Assembly (NCBI GenBank): GCA_001655205.1
Contig: LPNZ01001855.1
Coordinates: 1 to 24,572, forward strand
Source: Lenisia limosa
Lineage: Eukaryota; Breviatea
Reading direction: 5' to 3'
Length of the DNA: 24,572 nt
Each line of letters begins with the position of its first letter. The first letter of the stretch is position 1. Below are positions 11,101 to 19,511 of this stretch, one piece after another. The translations under genes were made by a program, and so were the position numbers. The notes beneath the pieces are model-generated. The model saw nothing but the letters and a program-made list of their open reading frames with translations. It was not told where the DNA came from and did no database searches.

Positions 11101-11476
11101 GTGCTGTTTTTCAAGATCTTCTTCTCTCATTATCCAGGAGAAAACGGTTGTTTACTGCAGATCCGGACTCCGAGGCTATGTTGCTGAGTGCATTTTGAGA
11201 CAGCATGGATTCACGTGGGGGAGCGGACATGTCGATATGAAGTTCTGGCAATTTTGAACCCATTTGTTCTGTGGAGTAAATTAAAGTTTTCATGAATGAA
11301 AAGATGTGATGAAAACTGATATTTTAGGGATGTGCATAATCTCACTGGTGGCATTCTCTCTATTGAAGGTTTGTGGACTGAGTGGGACGTCAATTTTTGG
11401 GAGAGGTTTTGTTTGGTGTTTTCACCTCGCAGGCTGTGACATTGATCACAAGGAGTATCGCCCCTCAAGCTATTAA
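8126..11476 (+). CDS. CoA-disulfide-reductase-like FAD/NAD(P) oxidoreductase with C-terminal rhodanese
   Basis: Flavoprotein of the CoA-disulfide reductase / NADH oxidase family, known mainly from bacteria, where a single active-site Cys reduces CoA disulfides, persulfides or polysulfides. Residues 1-20 (MLSALRLMPARALARTFSSS) look like a mitochondrial presequence. The FAD-binding Rossmann motif reads VVVVGGVAGGASAAAKA. The catalytic Cys is in SFANCGLPMYIGK, assembled across a 9-nt exon. Further landmarks are DYDKLILSPGASA, the NAD-binding VTVIGGGFIG, CDLVIAAIGVRPTTKLA, DIFIAGDISEV, LALAGPANKQGRVAGANA and GSAKDPAMIAGY. From 10884 a rhodanese domain follows: LIDVRTYGEADVS, the active-site loop VVYCRSGLRGYVAE and NLTGGI. 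Stop TAA at 11474-11476. About 20 exons; many donors are GTTTG. All key residues are present. The substrate cannot be told from sequence. Confidence 0.9.
8479..8487 (+). other. 9-nt micro-exon completing the FANC active-site motif
   Basis: The upstream exon ends ...TAC GTT TCC T at 8356, and the downstream exon starts GT GGC CTT at 8571. Only the bases ttgcaaatt (8479-8487), flanked by atttag and gtaaga, restore the family motif V-S-F-A-N-C-G-L-P in frame. The catalytic Cys codon is itself split by the second intron (T|GT). The two flanking introns are 122 and 83 nt. The call rests on frame, splice dinucleotides and the conserved motif. Confidence 0.8.
10884..11476 (+). other. Rhodanese domain exons of the fusion
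   Basis: The last exons encode a single rhodanese homology domain, which handles persulfide sulfur. Exon at 10884 gives HHPITPEGLHNLLHG then MQLIDVRTYGEADVSQ. The exon ending at about 11094 gives THTLPLDSLRELVQHLDPE. The next contains the catalytic loop YCRSGLRG. The final exons give DVHNLTGGILSIEG and the C-terminus EYRPSSY. The active-site Cys is present. Fusion to a CoADR core is a known bacterial arrangement. Confidence 0.85.
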
Positions 11477-12017
11477 CTTATTATTGAGCAATATGTCATG
11501 TAATATTTATCGGTTTATATCAACAACAGATGTGTCAAGAAAATTAAGGCTCATAAACACATAAACAAATAAACAAAGGTTATGGTGTCAACTGGATTGA
11601 GATTATGATGAACCGTGGTCTAATGGTCGACCATTATCTCATGATATGCAGCATGGCCAGCATGGCTGTGTAGTCACATGGGTTAGATGGTAGTGGTGTA
11701 GTATGTATACTGCAGGTATATTGCGATTATACATACCTTAGCAACATGTATATTGGAAGACAAAAGGGGCAAAGAACTAAAAAAAAATGCATATACCCCT
11801 CGCGCCCGCCCTTGCCNNNNNNNNNNNNNNNNNNNNNNNNNNNNNNNNNNNNNNNNNNNNNNNNNNNNNNNNNNNNNNNNNNNNNNNNNNNNNNNNNNNN
11901 NNNNNNNNNNNNNTGAGGCAGAATACGGAAACAAAAAACTTGCTGAGGGTTCGAGGTTCCCGTAACACATGTGGTGATCCCCACAATAAACCAACCTTCT
12001 CCCCATCTTCCAACGCT
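11477..12017. other. Intergenic region with an assembly gap
   Basis: 541 bp between two plus-strand genes, with N from 11817 to 11913. It contains a 10-bp palindrome tggtcgacca near 11625-11634. I see no coding exon or RNA gene that I can support. Confidence 0.6.
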
Positions 12018-12797
12018 ATGTCGACTGTGAACACTGAAGATGTTGAATGCACTTCACCTTCTTTGATAGACAGTGAGGAAGAGGGCGGTCGACTCTCACA
12101 ATCTAGGTCGCCCAACAACATCCCACAGTCTGAACCTTCCGTTATGGCCTGATGATGACGATATCGGTCCAGCTGCCATTGTTGATGCGTACGTTTGGGA
12201 TTTCTATTTTGATTACTGTTTAGTTTAAACGAAGTCCCTGAACCCGCAATACCTCGTCAGGCTGTTAGAGGACAAGGTTGATTTTATTTTGATTGTGATT
12301 TCGTCATTATTGCAGGACGACCCCAATATGTCACTGCTCGAGACAGAATTAGAAGAGTTGTTTTAGCAAAGTTTGCTCACAATTAATTTTTTTATTATTA
12401 TTTAGAGAAGAACCAGCCCCACTTGAAAACCCCATTTCCTCGCAACCAGAGAAGGCCCGCACACCAACCCCACCAACCCCATCGTCATTATACTCCTACC
12501 AGTCATCAAGATCAAGTTCTCCTTCTCTTCGCCCGGTATGTGGGGCTAATAATGGTATACTCAGAAACGTTTTCGAAACAAGCTTTGGTCTTTATCTACA
12601 ATTCTATATTTATAGAGATTCTATTGATGGATAATTCTCAAAAAGTCCTATTTTCAAAATATTAACACATAATACCATAGGACTCACCATTATCGCCAAA
12701 AGTCCAAGATGAGGAGGAGGTTGAAAATGTTTTTGTACCCTCTTCTTCGCCATCTCGCCTCAGAGTTAGACAGGATTTATTAGGTTTGAGGCGTTGA
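12018..12797 (+). CDS. Unknown Ser/Pro-rich small protein
   Basis: Not recognised. The proposed start at 12018 reads MSTVNTEDVECTSPSLIDSE, an acidic Ser-rich opening. Downstream exons are consistent with each other: up to 12188 (PDDDDIGPAAIVDA), 12224-12276 (LNEVPEPAIPRQAVRGQ), 12316-12370 (RPQYVTARDRIRRVVLAK), 12406-12535 (EEPAPLENPISSQPEKAR, then Thr/Pro/Ser-rich) and 12681-12797 (DSPLSPKVQDEEEVENVFV ... LRVRQDLLGLRR, stop). The first part is one frame away from the second, so a very short intron (about 22 nt, gtcgcccaac...cccacag near 12107-12128) or a sequencing error must lie between. AATAAA follows at 12872. The composition suggests a mostly disordered protein with many possible phosphosites. 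Confidence 0.55.
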
Positions 12798-12871
12798 TGA
12801 GTCTGAACAGGTTCTCAATGGTTCCAAATAATACCGGGATCTATTGATGATGTGTATATATAGCAATGAGA

Positions 12872-12877
12872 AATAAA
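12872..12877 (+). terminator. Candidate polyadenylation signal after the Ser/Pro-rich gene
   Basis: AATAAA lies 75 nt after the stop codon at 12797 and just before gap 12880-12922. Placement fits a eukaryotic poly(A) signal, but no transcript evidence is available. Confidence 0.4.
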
Positions 12878-12879
12878 AA

Positions 12880-12922
12880 NNNNNNNNNNNNNNNNNNNNN
12901 NNNNNNNNNNNNNNNNNNNNNN
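12880..12922. other. Assembly gap
   Basis: 43 N between the Ser/Pro-rich gene and the coiled-coil gene. The true start of the latter may be in or near this gap. Bases 12923-13032 contain possible short exon pieces, such as a frame reading AFCVPPQHTYKD, that I could not join reliably. Confidence 0.95.
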
Positions 12923-13032
12923 ATTCACCCAATCATTTTGCCTTAAAACTCTGTGCACACAGCTTTCTGCGTGCCTCCCCAACATACCTACAAGGATGTG
13001 TATAGATATTTATTTTTCGTGGTTCACAATAG

Positions 13033-15678
13033 ATATTAAGGAGCCTAACCTCGCAGGGACTTCAAAATCATCCCGCAAAGCACCTATCCACCACCCTCCG
13101 CGAATCCAATGTTGTGCTTCTGTAGCAGTGGAGGTCCCTTTGGTCCCCCAGGTTTGTGCTGCTAACGGTGTTTCTTACTGCCAAGGGCTCGTTAGATATC
13201 ACTGAGGAAGTTGGATTTTACATGAAGCCTGGATGTGTCCCTCTGTCTGCCCGCCCGGTGAATGTGACAAATGAAGAAGGTGGGGACGGTTGTTGGTGTC
13301 ACATTTCAGTACCCGTTGCTGTTGAGAAGCCTATGCTTACAATGGAGTCGGCAGCGTCAATGGACTGGCAGGACCCCCCAACCCCTGTAATATCCGTTTC
13401 GGTTCAACAACGTCCTCTGTCTGCCGGCCCTGAGGCCCCTGTAACTACACCAGTACAGGTTGTTCCAGTGGAGTCTGAATCTGCCAAGGAACCCGAAAAG
13501 GTAGTCGTGGTTCCACCCAAGGTTATGGAAGTACCAAAGAACACAGTTCCATTGGCATTTAAGACAACTATTCCCCCAAAGCCGCCGCAGCCCCCTGCAC
13601 CAGATGTTTTTAAAGAGATAGAGCAAAGGCAGCCAAACGTGGTGAGTAGCAGTCCCGAGCGGAGGGGATCGATTAGCCCAACCAAACTAACTCGCGGGCC
13701 TCCACGCCGACGCAATCGAATGGAAATGTCTCAACAGCCCCAGGAGTCGTTATATGCGAAGCAGATCGCCTTGAAACCTGACACTTTATTCGGCATTTCT
13801 CCCAATGCCCAACCTTCCGAAGGAGCCTTCTTCACTGCAAGCAGGACGGGTACTGAAGAAGACAGATATGGAAGTGGATTACAGAAGGTTGGCTTGACTG
13901 GGGAGTTCCTTTTACTTTTTAGCTCACATTCAATCTGGATGAAGCCCAAGCGTTCAAGTCCTCTTTAAAGGTAAGGAGAAGTCAGCATAGTCAACTTCAA
14001 TTTACAAAATAGGATACTTTAGACCGACGTCGTGACCATGAACTATTGAATTTGGAACTGGTGGGTGAAGTGTAGTGTTGACTTTCAAGATTAAAGACCA
14101 TGTCAAACAGCAATTTCTTGAAGACCGCCATCTCTTAGAGAGTCGGCAAAGGCAGGCTGAGGCCAAAAAGTTGGCCCTGCAAGAACAATGTCGGGATGAT
14201 GAATTGATTGAAAAGGTAAGGGTTAAGACCTTGAAAAGTCATTATTTAGATGGAAAGCATGAAGACGATTGCACAACAAAATTTGGAGCAAAAACGGGAG
14301 CAAGTCAAAGCAATTAAGGTAATATGCAATTATAATTTTATACCCACCATCCATTTGGCACCTATTATTTTGTTTTGTTAAGCGACGATGGATTGTTGAC
14401 TTTACGTTTTGTTTGACATTACAGTCGCAACGACAAGAAGTCAGCCAAAACCTTCAACATACAAAAGCGGCTGCTAATACCCAGGCGGCAAACCAAATTA
14501 GGTTTGATCGTATCTTGAGTTACCTTTTCAGAGAGTATTCCGAGAATGTCAAGAAACAACGTGCCCAAAAGGAAGGTCTCCATAAAACCCAGGTGGTGGC
14601 TTTTTGCAATGCATGAAAAGATCATTGCACTCTTTGATTTGGGATTTTCCTTTCAGGAACCCATTACTTTTCAGCAGCATTTAGCTCATTTTGTATTTAG
14701 CAAAATGTTTGAGAATACTTTTGTTGTACTTAGCTAACTGCTCGGAAGATGGATTTAACAACTACTTTTTCCCCCCCCTAAAAAGTAATAGCTAAGTACA
14801 AAATGAGCTTAATACAACTAAGTTCTGAAATGTTGATTTTCTCAGTAGATGACATCATCGAAGTCTGCCATTGTTTGACAAATTTTAGGTTGAGGAGATG
14901 GTAGCAGCTTCTTCTGAAGCGCAACTTAAGCACTCAGCTTCAATTGAGAAATCGCAACAAGTGTGCTGGTTCTTCAGATAAAATGTGATATCATGTTCTG
15001 GCCTGTTCTTTACTCTATTTTTAGCTTTTATCCAACAATTTAGATGAAGCAATTGACAAATGTTTATGCAGCACTGAGTAGAAGAGAGCGAATTGTTGGT
15101 CTGTGGGGAGACACATTCAACTTTTGCTTCGCTTGTATTAACCCAGTAGCGATGCATTTAAGAAAAGAAAGAAATGCAAAGCAGTCACAGCTGAAGGTTC
15201 ACAGAGTAAAAGAGAGGTCATCCGTCCGAACTGAATCTTTGAAGCAGAGGCAAAATGTTAGGAGCTTCTAATATTATTGTCCTCATTCACTTAGGCTGAG
15301 CAGCAGAGAAAACAGGAGGAATCCAACCGACAACGAGCAATATATCAAGAGGCGTACGAGCAGAGGAAAGCAATAACTGTTTGTCGGTCTCTGAAAATGA
15401 TATTTCCAGGAAAGTGAGAAGGCACAGGTTCGCCAACGAATTGAGCTGCGAAAATATGGGCAACATGAATCCATGGAATTGGTCCCCACAGAACCCAAAA
15501 ATTTAGCAGTTAGCAGTTCTTTCAGTGTACTTATTACTTCAGAGACCTTTCTCTCCACCTTTGACGCCTCGAGAAGATGACGTAATGCTGATAAGGTTGC
15601 AGGATTAAATTCTCCTATTGTTAATGGCTTATAAATATTAATAACTATTGCAGGAGGAGGGCACAGTCAACTGCTTGA
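13033..15678 (+). CDS. Unknown Pro-rich and coiled-coil protein (5' end unresolved)
   Basis: Not recognised. The first supported exon is 13033-13121 (frame LRSLTSQGLQNHPAKHLSTT). A 30-nt intron joins it to a large exon 13152-13887 with SLDITEEVGFYMKPGCVPL, then Pro/Val-rich low-complexity sequence and basic TRGPPRRRNRMEMSQQPQ. After a 35-nt intron come LTFNLDEAQAFKSSLK and DTLDRRRDHELLNLEL. A long charged coiled coil follows: HVKQQFLEDRHLLESRQRQA, VKKQRAQKEGLHKTQVEEM, ERNAKQSQLKVHRVKER and AEQQRKQEESNRQRAIYQ. The last exons read ARPFSPPLTPREDDVMLIRR, with stop TGA at 15676-15678. A cytoskeletal or ciliary scaffold would be a guess only. One intron (14593-14888) is unusually long because of an inserted inverted repeat. 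Confidence 0.65.
14683..14809. repeat. Inverted-repeat element inside an intron
   Basis: agctcattttgtatttagc at 14683-14701 is matched in inverted orientation by gctaagtacaaaatgagct at 14791-14809, with 18 of 19 positions complementary. A second related copy, tgtacttagctaa, lies between the arms near 14725. The element fills the 296-nt intron 14593-14888, while its neighbours are mostly under 60 nt. It is short, non-coding and has a C-run (14772-14779) in the loop. A MITE or a stable hairpin is the likely explanation. Confidence 0.6.
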
Positions 15679-15793
15679 TGGCAATAGTGTTATTTATCAT
15701 TTTGTGTTAAATTTTTTATAATTATGTTACCTTTGAAGAGTAATACTGACAGAGCAAGCAATTGTTTGAAAGGAACATACATCAATGTTGCAG

Positions 15794-17043
15794 CTATGCA
15801 GGCAAGAACGCATCCTTGAGACCAGAAGACTTCTTTTTGAGCTTGAGGCCGCCCTTCTTGGCAGGAGGTAAAGACGATGACGATGATGGGACGGTTGTCT
15901 TTGGTGAGGGCGTAGTGACGGTCGGGGTTTCTCTAAAAACATGTCACATTCATACTTGAAACAAGAGCTAATACACCAATCATCACAACAAATTGAAAAA
16001 CAACTCAGCGATGTACACGTACTGAAATAAAAGCAATTATACAATGGAAATACTATATAAAAAAAATAATAATAATAAAAAAAACTAAATGATAAGAAAA
16101 CGAAGTAATTGAAAATAGTTACGATACGAATGAAATTACTCATATTATATACCTTCTGGCATCACTTTGCATGAACCAAAAATGGGTAATTAATAGGGGA
16201 TTGCCAACATACTGTGAAATGGCAATGGGACCATGGGACGGTTGGACTGTGTAAGTACCTCCAGGGCCTCCACCAATACCACCATATTCAGGTCTGCCTG
16301 CTTTGATAGCTTCTTGTTTCTGTTTTTGAATTTCCTTCTGACGACGCTTTGCTTGGATCTGCGCCTCATTTCTTTGAGCCTAATTGAGGTAAGGTAGCTG
16401 AAAACAAGCTTTTCAGCTCTCATAAATAATCCCAATTGTTTCCAAATTAATAAGACCGCTTGCAGACCTCTTCGAGAGAGATTGCAATTCGCTCTTCATT
16501 AGAATCCATCTCCAAAAGTGTCTTCAGTTGAGCAAGGTTAAGATTTTCACGGTATCCATTAGAAACAACCTTGAATACAGGTCAGCTCAATGACAACTTG
16601 GCAACCAATACAAACCTCATCAAACGCAAAGACCAACTCGAACTCCTTTGCTCTAACAGCGTATTCATCAACGCTTCCACTGCAGTTATCCGTCACCTAT
16701 TCAATAAATGGAGAATTCACGAAATTAACCTCACCACTTGGCAAAGAAGCTTCAAAACTTCTAAATCATCTCCAATATTAGAGTTTTTAGTTGTAACAAT
16801 TAGTACAAAGAGCGTCTCGACCGGTAAATAAACGTATCTGACGTTTTCATTCTCTTCAAAGCTATGCTGAGAGTTTGTGGAGAGCAGCTTTGGAAAAGCA
16901 GAAAGGAGTCCATGGATATGTGCTTTCGAGACTGCCACAAACTGCCTTGAAAAAAGAACTACAAAAAAATGAACACACTAAACCATTAGTCCTTCGTTAC
17001 CTTTTCCAGCCTTCGTTAAGACACCCGCAGAAAGGATAACCAT
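15794..17043 (-). CDS. ARCN1: Coatomer subunit delta, lacking the C-terminal mu-homology domain
   Basis: COPI coat subunit for Golgi-to-ER vesicle traffic. The start at 17043 gives MVILSAGVLTKAGK; spliced on, the next exon reads VLFSRQFVAVSKAHIHGLLS, the delta-COP longin domain, then ENENVRYVYLPVETLFVLIV and TTKNSNIGDDLEVLKLL. Later exons: VRAKEFELVFAFDE, VVSNGYRENLNLAQLKTLLE and the charged linker AQRNEAQIQAKRRQKEIQKQ ending GGIGGGPGG. The last exon reads ETPTVTTPSPKTTVPSSSSS, PAKKGGLKLKKKSSGLKDAF, then TAG (15796-15794). The total is about 250-265 residues, against about 510 for usual delta-COP. The mu-homology domain is missing, and the convergent gene ends only 115 bp away, so there is no space for it. 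The small exon near 16144 is uncertain. Confidence 0.85.
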
Positions 17044-17517
17044 CCTTACAAGGAAGCACTCAGTGACGTTTTTCTTAGCAAAGATGAACTACAGTTATCT
17101 TTTCTTGCAGTTGAAGAAATTAATAATTCTACTAATAGGTTTTATGTCTAATTTGGTGACTCTAGTTCAAAGACGGTAACCAATTACATTAAAGAATTTT
17201 CAAATTTGTTTTCAAATATTTATAATAATATTACATGGGGGTACGAGCACGTAGTCATGTGGGGCATATAACGCAATGGATCCCGAACAATCGCGAGCGG
17301 ACTTGATCATATCAGTGCTGCATCAGTGGGATCTTTGCGCTGTTTCACTCAAGGTGGAGTTCACTCAAAAACAAAGAAGATAATACAAAAAGGTGGGATT
17401 CTCAAACATTATTTTAATGTTCCTGCTGCTACAAAAAGAGTTACATACATCAAATAAAATCAACCAAAAATGCCACCCTTTAATGGCTCCATTACCATAC
17501 CTAAACCCTTTGTAAAT
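17044..17517. other. Intergenic region upstream of delta-COP
   Basis: 474 bp between two minus-strand genes; it must contain the delta-COP promoter and the 3' end of the BUD22-like gene. The only coding-like item is a 35-codon plus-strand ORF at 17276-17383. No RNA gene is seen. Confidence 0.55.
17276..17383 (+). other. Small isolated ORF of 35 codons, doubtful
   Basis: Starts MDPEQSRADLIISVLHQWDL and ends at TAA. Local GC is higher than the surrounding AT-rich sequence, and an AAG|GTGGAG donor-like site occurs inside it at about 17353. It could be a first exon, a gene relic or chance. No family is recognised. Confidence 0.2.
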
Positions 17518-19146
17518 CTAGTCAGAGTCCGAATCAAATGTCATTGATTGCCCAGACGGCTTCATTGCAAGAAGCTGTATTGATAAATTGATGGACTCTT
17601 AAAATACCTGTTCGCTTCGCTTTGCTGCTGCCCAACTCTCATGTGCATTGACTGCATTGACAACCTTTTTCTTCTCAACATTCTTTTTAAGTTCAGTCTG
17701 ATTGTAAATGAAAAACAATAAAGGAATAAACCAAACCTTCACTGCTTTCCTTTCAATAATTCTTTTTGTTATTCTTTCACGGTCTTTTTTCTGACATGTA
17801 ACTTGAATTTACTCTCAAACCTCTGTTGACTTGTCCCCCTTCAAGAGGTGTTTAGCTTCCTTTCCATGTTCTATCTCCGCGGCTCTGAAATATATTGTCA
17901 CTTTTTTAAAACAAAAAAAAACCCACTTTCTTCTCGCAAACTGCCCAGGGCGATTTTTCTTCTTCTTAACTGGTTTTCTTATCGTCTAAAGAATAAACCA
18001 GAAATTAGTGACTTCTTACCTCTTCAGCATCAGAAAAGTCACTATCACTGTTATCTTCTCCAAGTGTCATGAAAATTGAAGACTGAACAGGCTAAAGAAT
18101 AAAAGCTAGAAACATGACATGGAGTACAAAAGAGAAAGAAAACCCTCAAACGCCTTCATCATCGTCCATACTCTCCTCATCAGACTCAGACTCTTCCTTT
18201 CTAGCTTTACCTTTGCCTGCCTTTAAGCTCTGGAGGTCTCTTCGAAGATCATTCAGTGCTTGTCCAACTACTCACAATAAGAACGAAAATACCAGCTTTT
18301 GAGCAAGTTTTTTAAAACACACCAACTGACCCTTTTGCAAACTGAAAAGTCGCTGACAAATATGGATTTCTCTTGAATCTGGCTTCAAATCTTTGGCCGA
18401 GTCCTTAAAAATGAGATGAGACTGTAGTTTATCAACACCTCTTCATACCTCTTTCAAAACTACAGCCAAGAGAGTGTCCATTGAAAAACTCTGAAGTTGG
18501 TGAGTAACAAGAAGACATTTTTCAAAAAAACAAACTAGAACACACCTTCAATTCAGCAATACGCTTCTCAAAACCCTCTTTTTTGTCTTTTTTGAGACGG
18601 GTGACCAAATCTTTTCGACACTATCAGGATGAGGAAGACCTTTTAAAAGCACCATTTCAGGTATAAACAGAAAGCTGTTCAGAGAGTTGTAAGGCAAAAT
18701 AATTAATATTTGAAAAGCGTGATGATGTGGACAACCTCGGCGATACTTACTACCTTATCTTGTTACTATTACTGAATCTAGACTATTTCTAAAAAAGACA
18801 CGGAATAAAACTGTATAATTGTTTTGATTCCTATATTTTAGCAGCACTGCGTTGTATCAAAATCATTAACAATGCTAAAAAGCAACTGATTGAAGAAGGT
18901 AATTCCGTACCTGGTTTGCTGTTTTCATAAACTTGGCCTTGGCTTGCTCACATTGGCCCTCAGAAAATCTAAATGATAATAAAAATAGATTCAGAAAGAA
19001 ACAAACTTTATAAGAAGGGTTTTAAGCTTCTTTTTCTTTTTGTTTATCGCAGCTTTTGAAAGAGTTGTCTTCTCTCCTTTGATTTGATTTCTCAATCGAT
19101 AGATTTCATTTTTGAGTGAAGTCTGTGTCTCAACTAAAGATGGCAT
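17518..19146 (-). CDS. BUD22: BUD22/SRFBP1-family ribosome biogenesis protein
   Basis: Nucleolar protein family needed for small-subunit rRNA processing in yeast (BUD22); the animal member is SRFBP1. Start at 19146: MPSLVETQTSLKNEIYRLRN, followed by a Lys-rich helix. Later exons read CEQAKAKFMKTANQ, DLVTRLKKDKKEGFEKRIAE, SMDTLLAVVLKE, DSREIHICQRLFSLQK and ALNDLRRDLQSLKAGKGKAR, then acidic Ser/Asp stretches (EESESDEESMDDDE, GEDNSDSDFSDAEE). The diagnostic C-terminal pieces are KKKKNRPGQFARR and NAHESWAAAKRSEQ, which match the family's NRxGQ and LHPSWE-type motifs, then PSGQSMTFDSDSD and stop TAG (17520-17518). About 12 exons. One intron, roughly 18750-18910, is longer than the rest. The call rests mainly on the C-terminal motifs and overall composition. 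Confidence 0.75.
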
Positions 19147-19511
19147 TTCTAAGAAGTGAACCCAATGCGTTTTAAAAAACCAATGATAGAGTGATATGAA
19201 GATTATTTATAAAGCCAAAACCCGACTCACTTCCAAGCTGCCTGAGGAGAGGGGGGGGGTGACGTCTGGCTGCAACCTTCTTGTAACCTTCCAAAACAAA
19301 TTGTAGTTAGTTGGTGAAGAGGAGGAGGGGTGGGGGAGCGAAGGGAAGGGATTGATGGTTGATTGCTTGATTGAGAGCCGAAATTTGATGAAAGCGAAAC
19401 CCGGTCGCGCAGATATACTTTTAATGTTTTTTTGTTTTTTTTTTCTTTCCCATTATATGGTTCTAAAATAAGAGAATTCTCTTGAATTCTGTACATAAAT
19501 AAGTTGTGAGG
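19147..19511. promoter_or_regulatory. Divergent 5' region of the BUD22-like and SMS-like genes
   Basis: 365 bp between outward-facing start codons. It contains purine-rich runs (agagggggggggtgac near 19249 and ggaggaggggtgggg near 19321) and a T-rich tract at 19428-19446. Promoter function is inferred from position only. A long minus-strand ORF here looks like chance. Confidence 0.45.

Noticed and set aside
11610-11700. tRNA-like stretch (gtggtctaatggtcgac followed by a loop containing ctcatga)
   Set aside because: The front resembles a tRNA A-box and D arm, but the anticodon stem does not pair over five bases and there is no proper GGTTCGA-type B box at the right distance.
11945-11965. gggttcgaggttccc, resembling a tRNA T arm
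   Set aside because: Loop and stem spacing do not fit a T arm, no A box is visible between the gap end (11913) and this point, and the rest would lie in N.
13357-13715. Minus-strand ORFs opposite the large exon of the coiled-coil gene
   Set aside because: Gly/Leu/Trp-rich shadow of the Pro/Val-rich plus-strand coding sequence; no motifs.
15283-15558. Minus-strand ORF that might have held the missing delta-COP mu-homology domain
   Set aside because: It is antisense to the coiled-coil gene, too short, and its translation has no mu-homology features.
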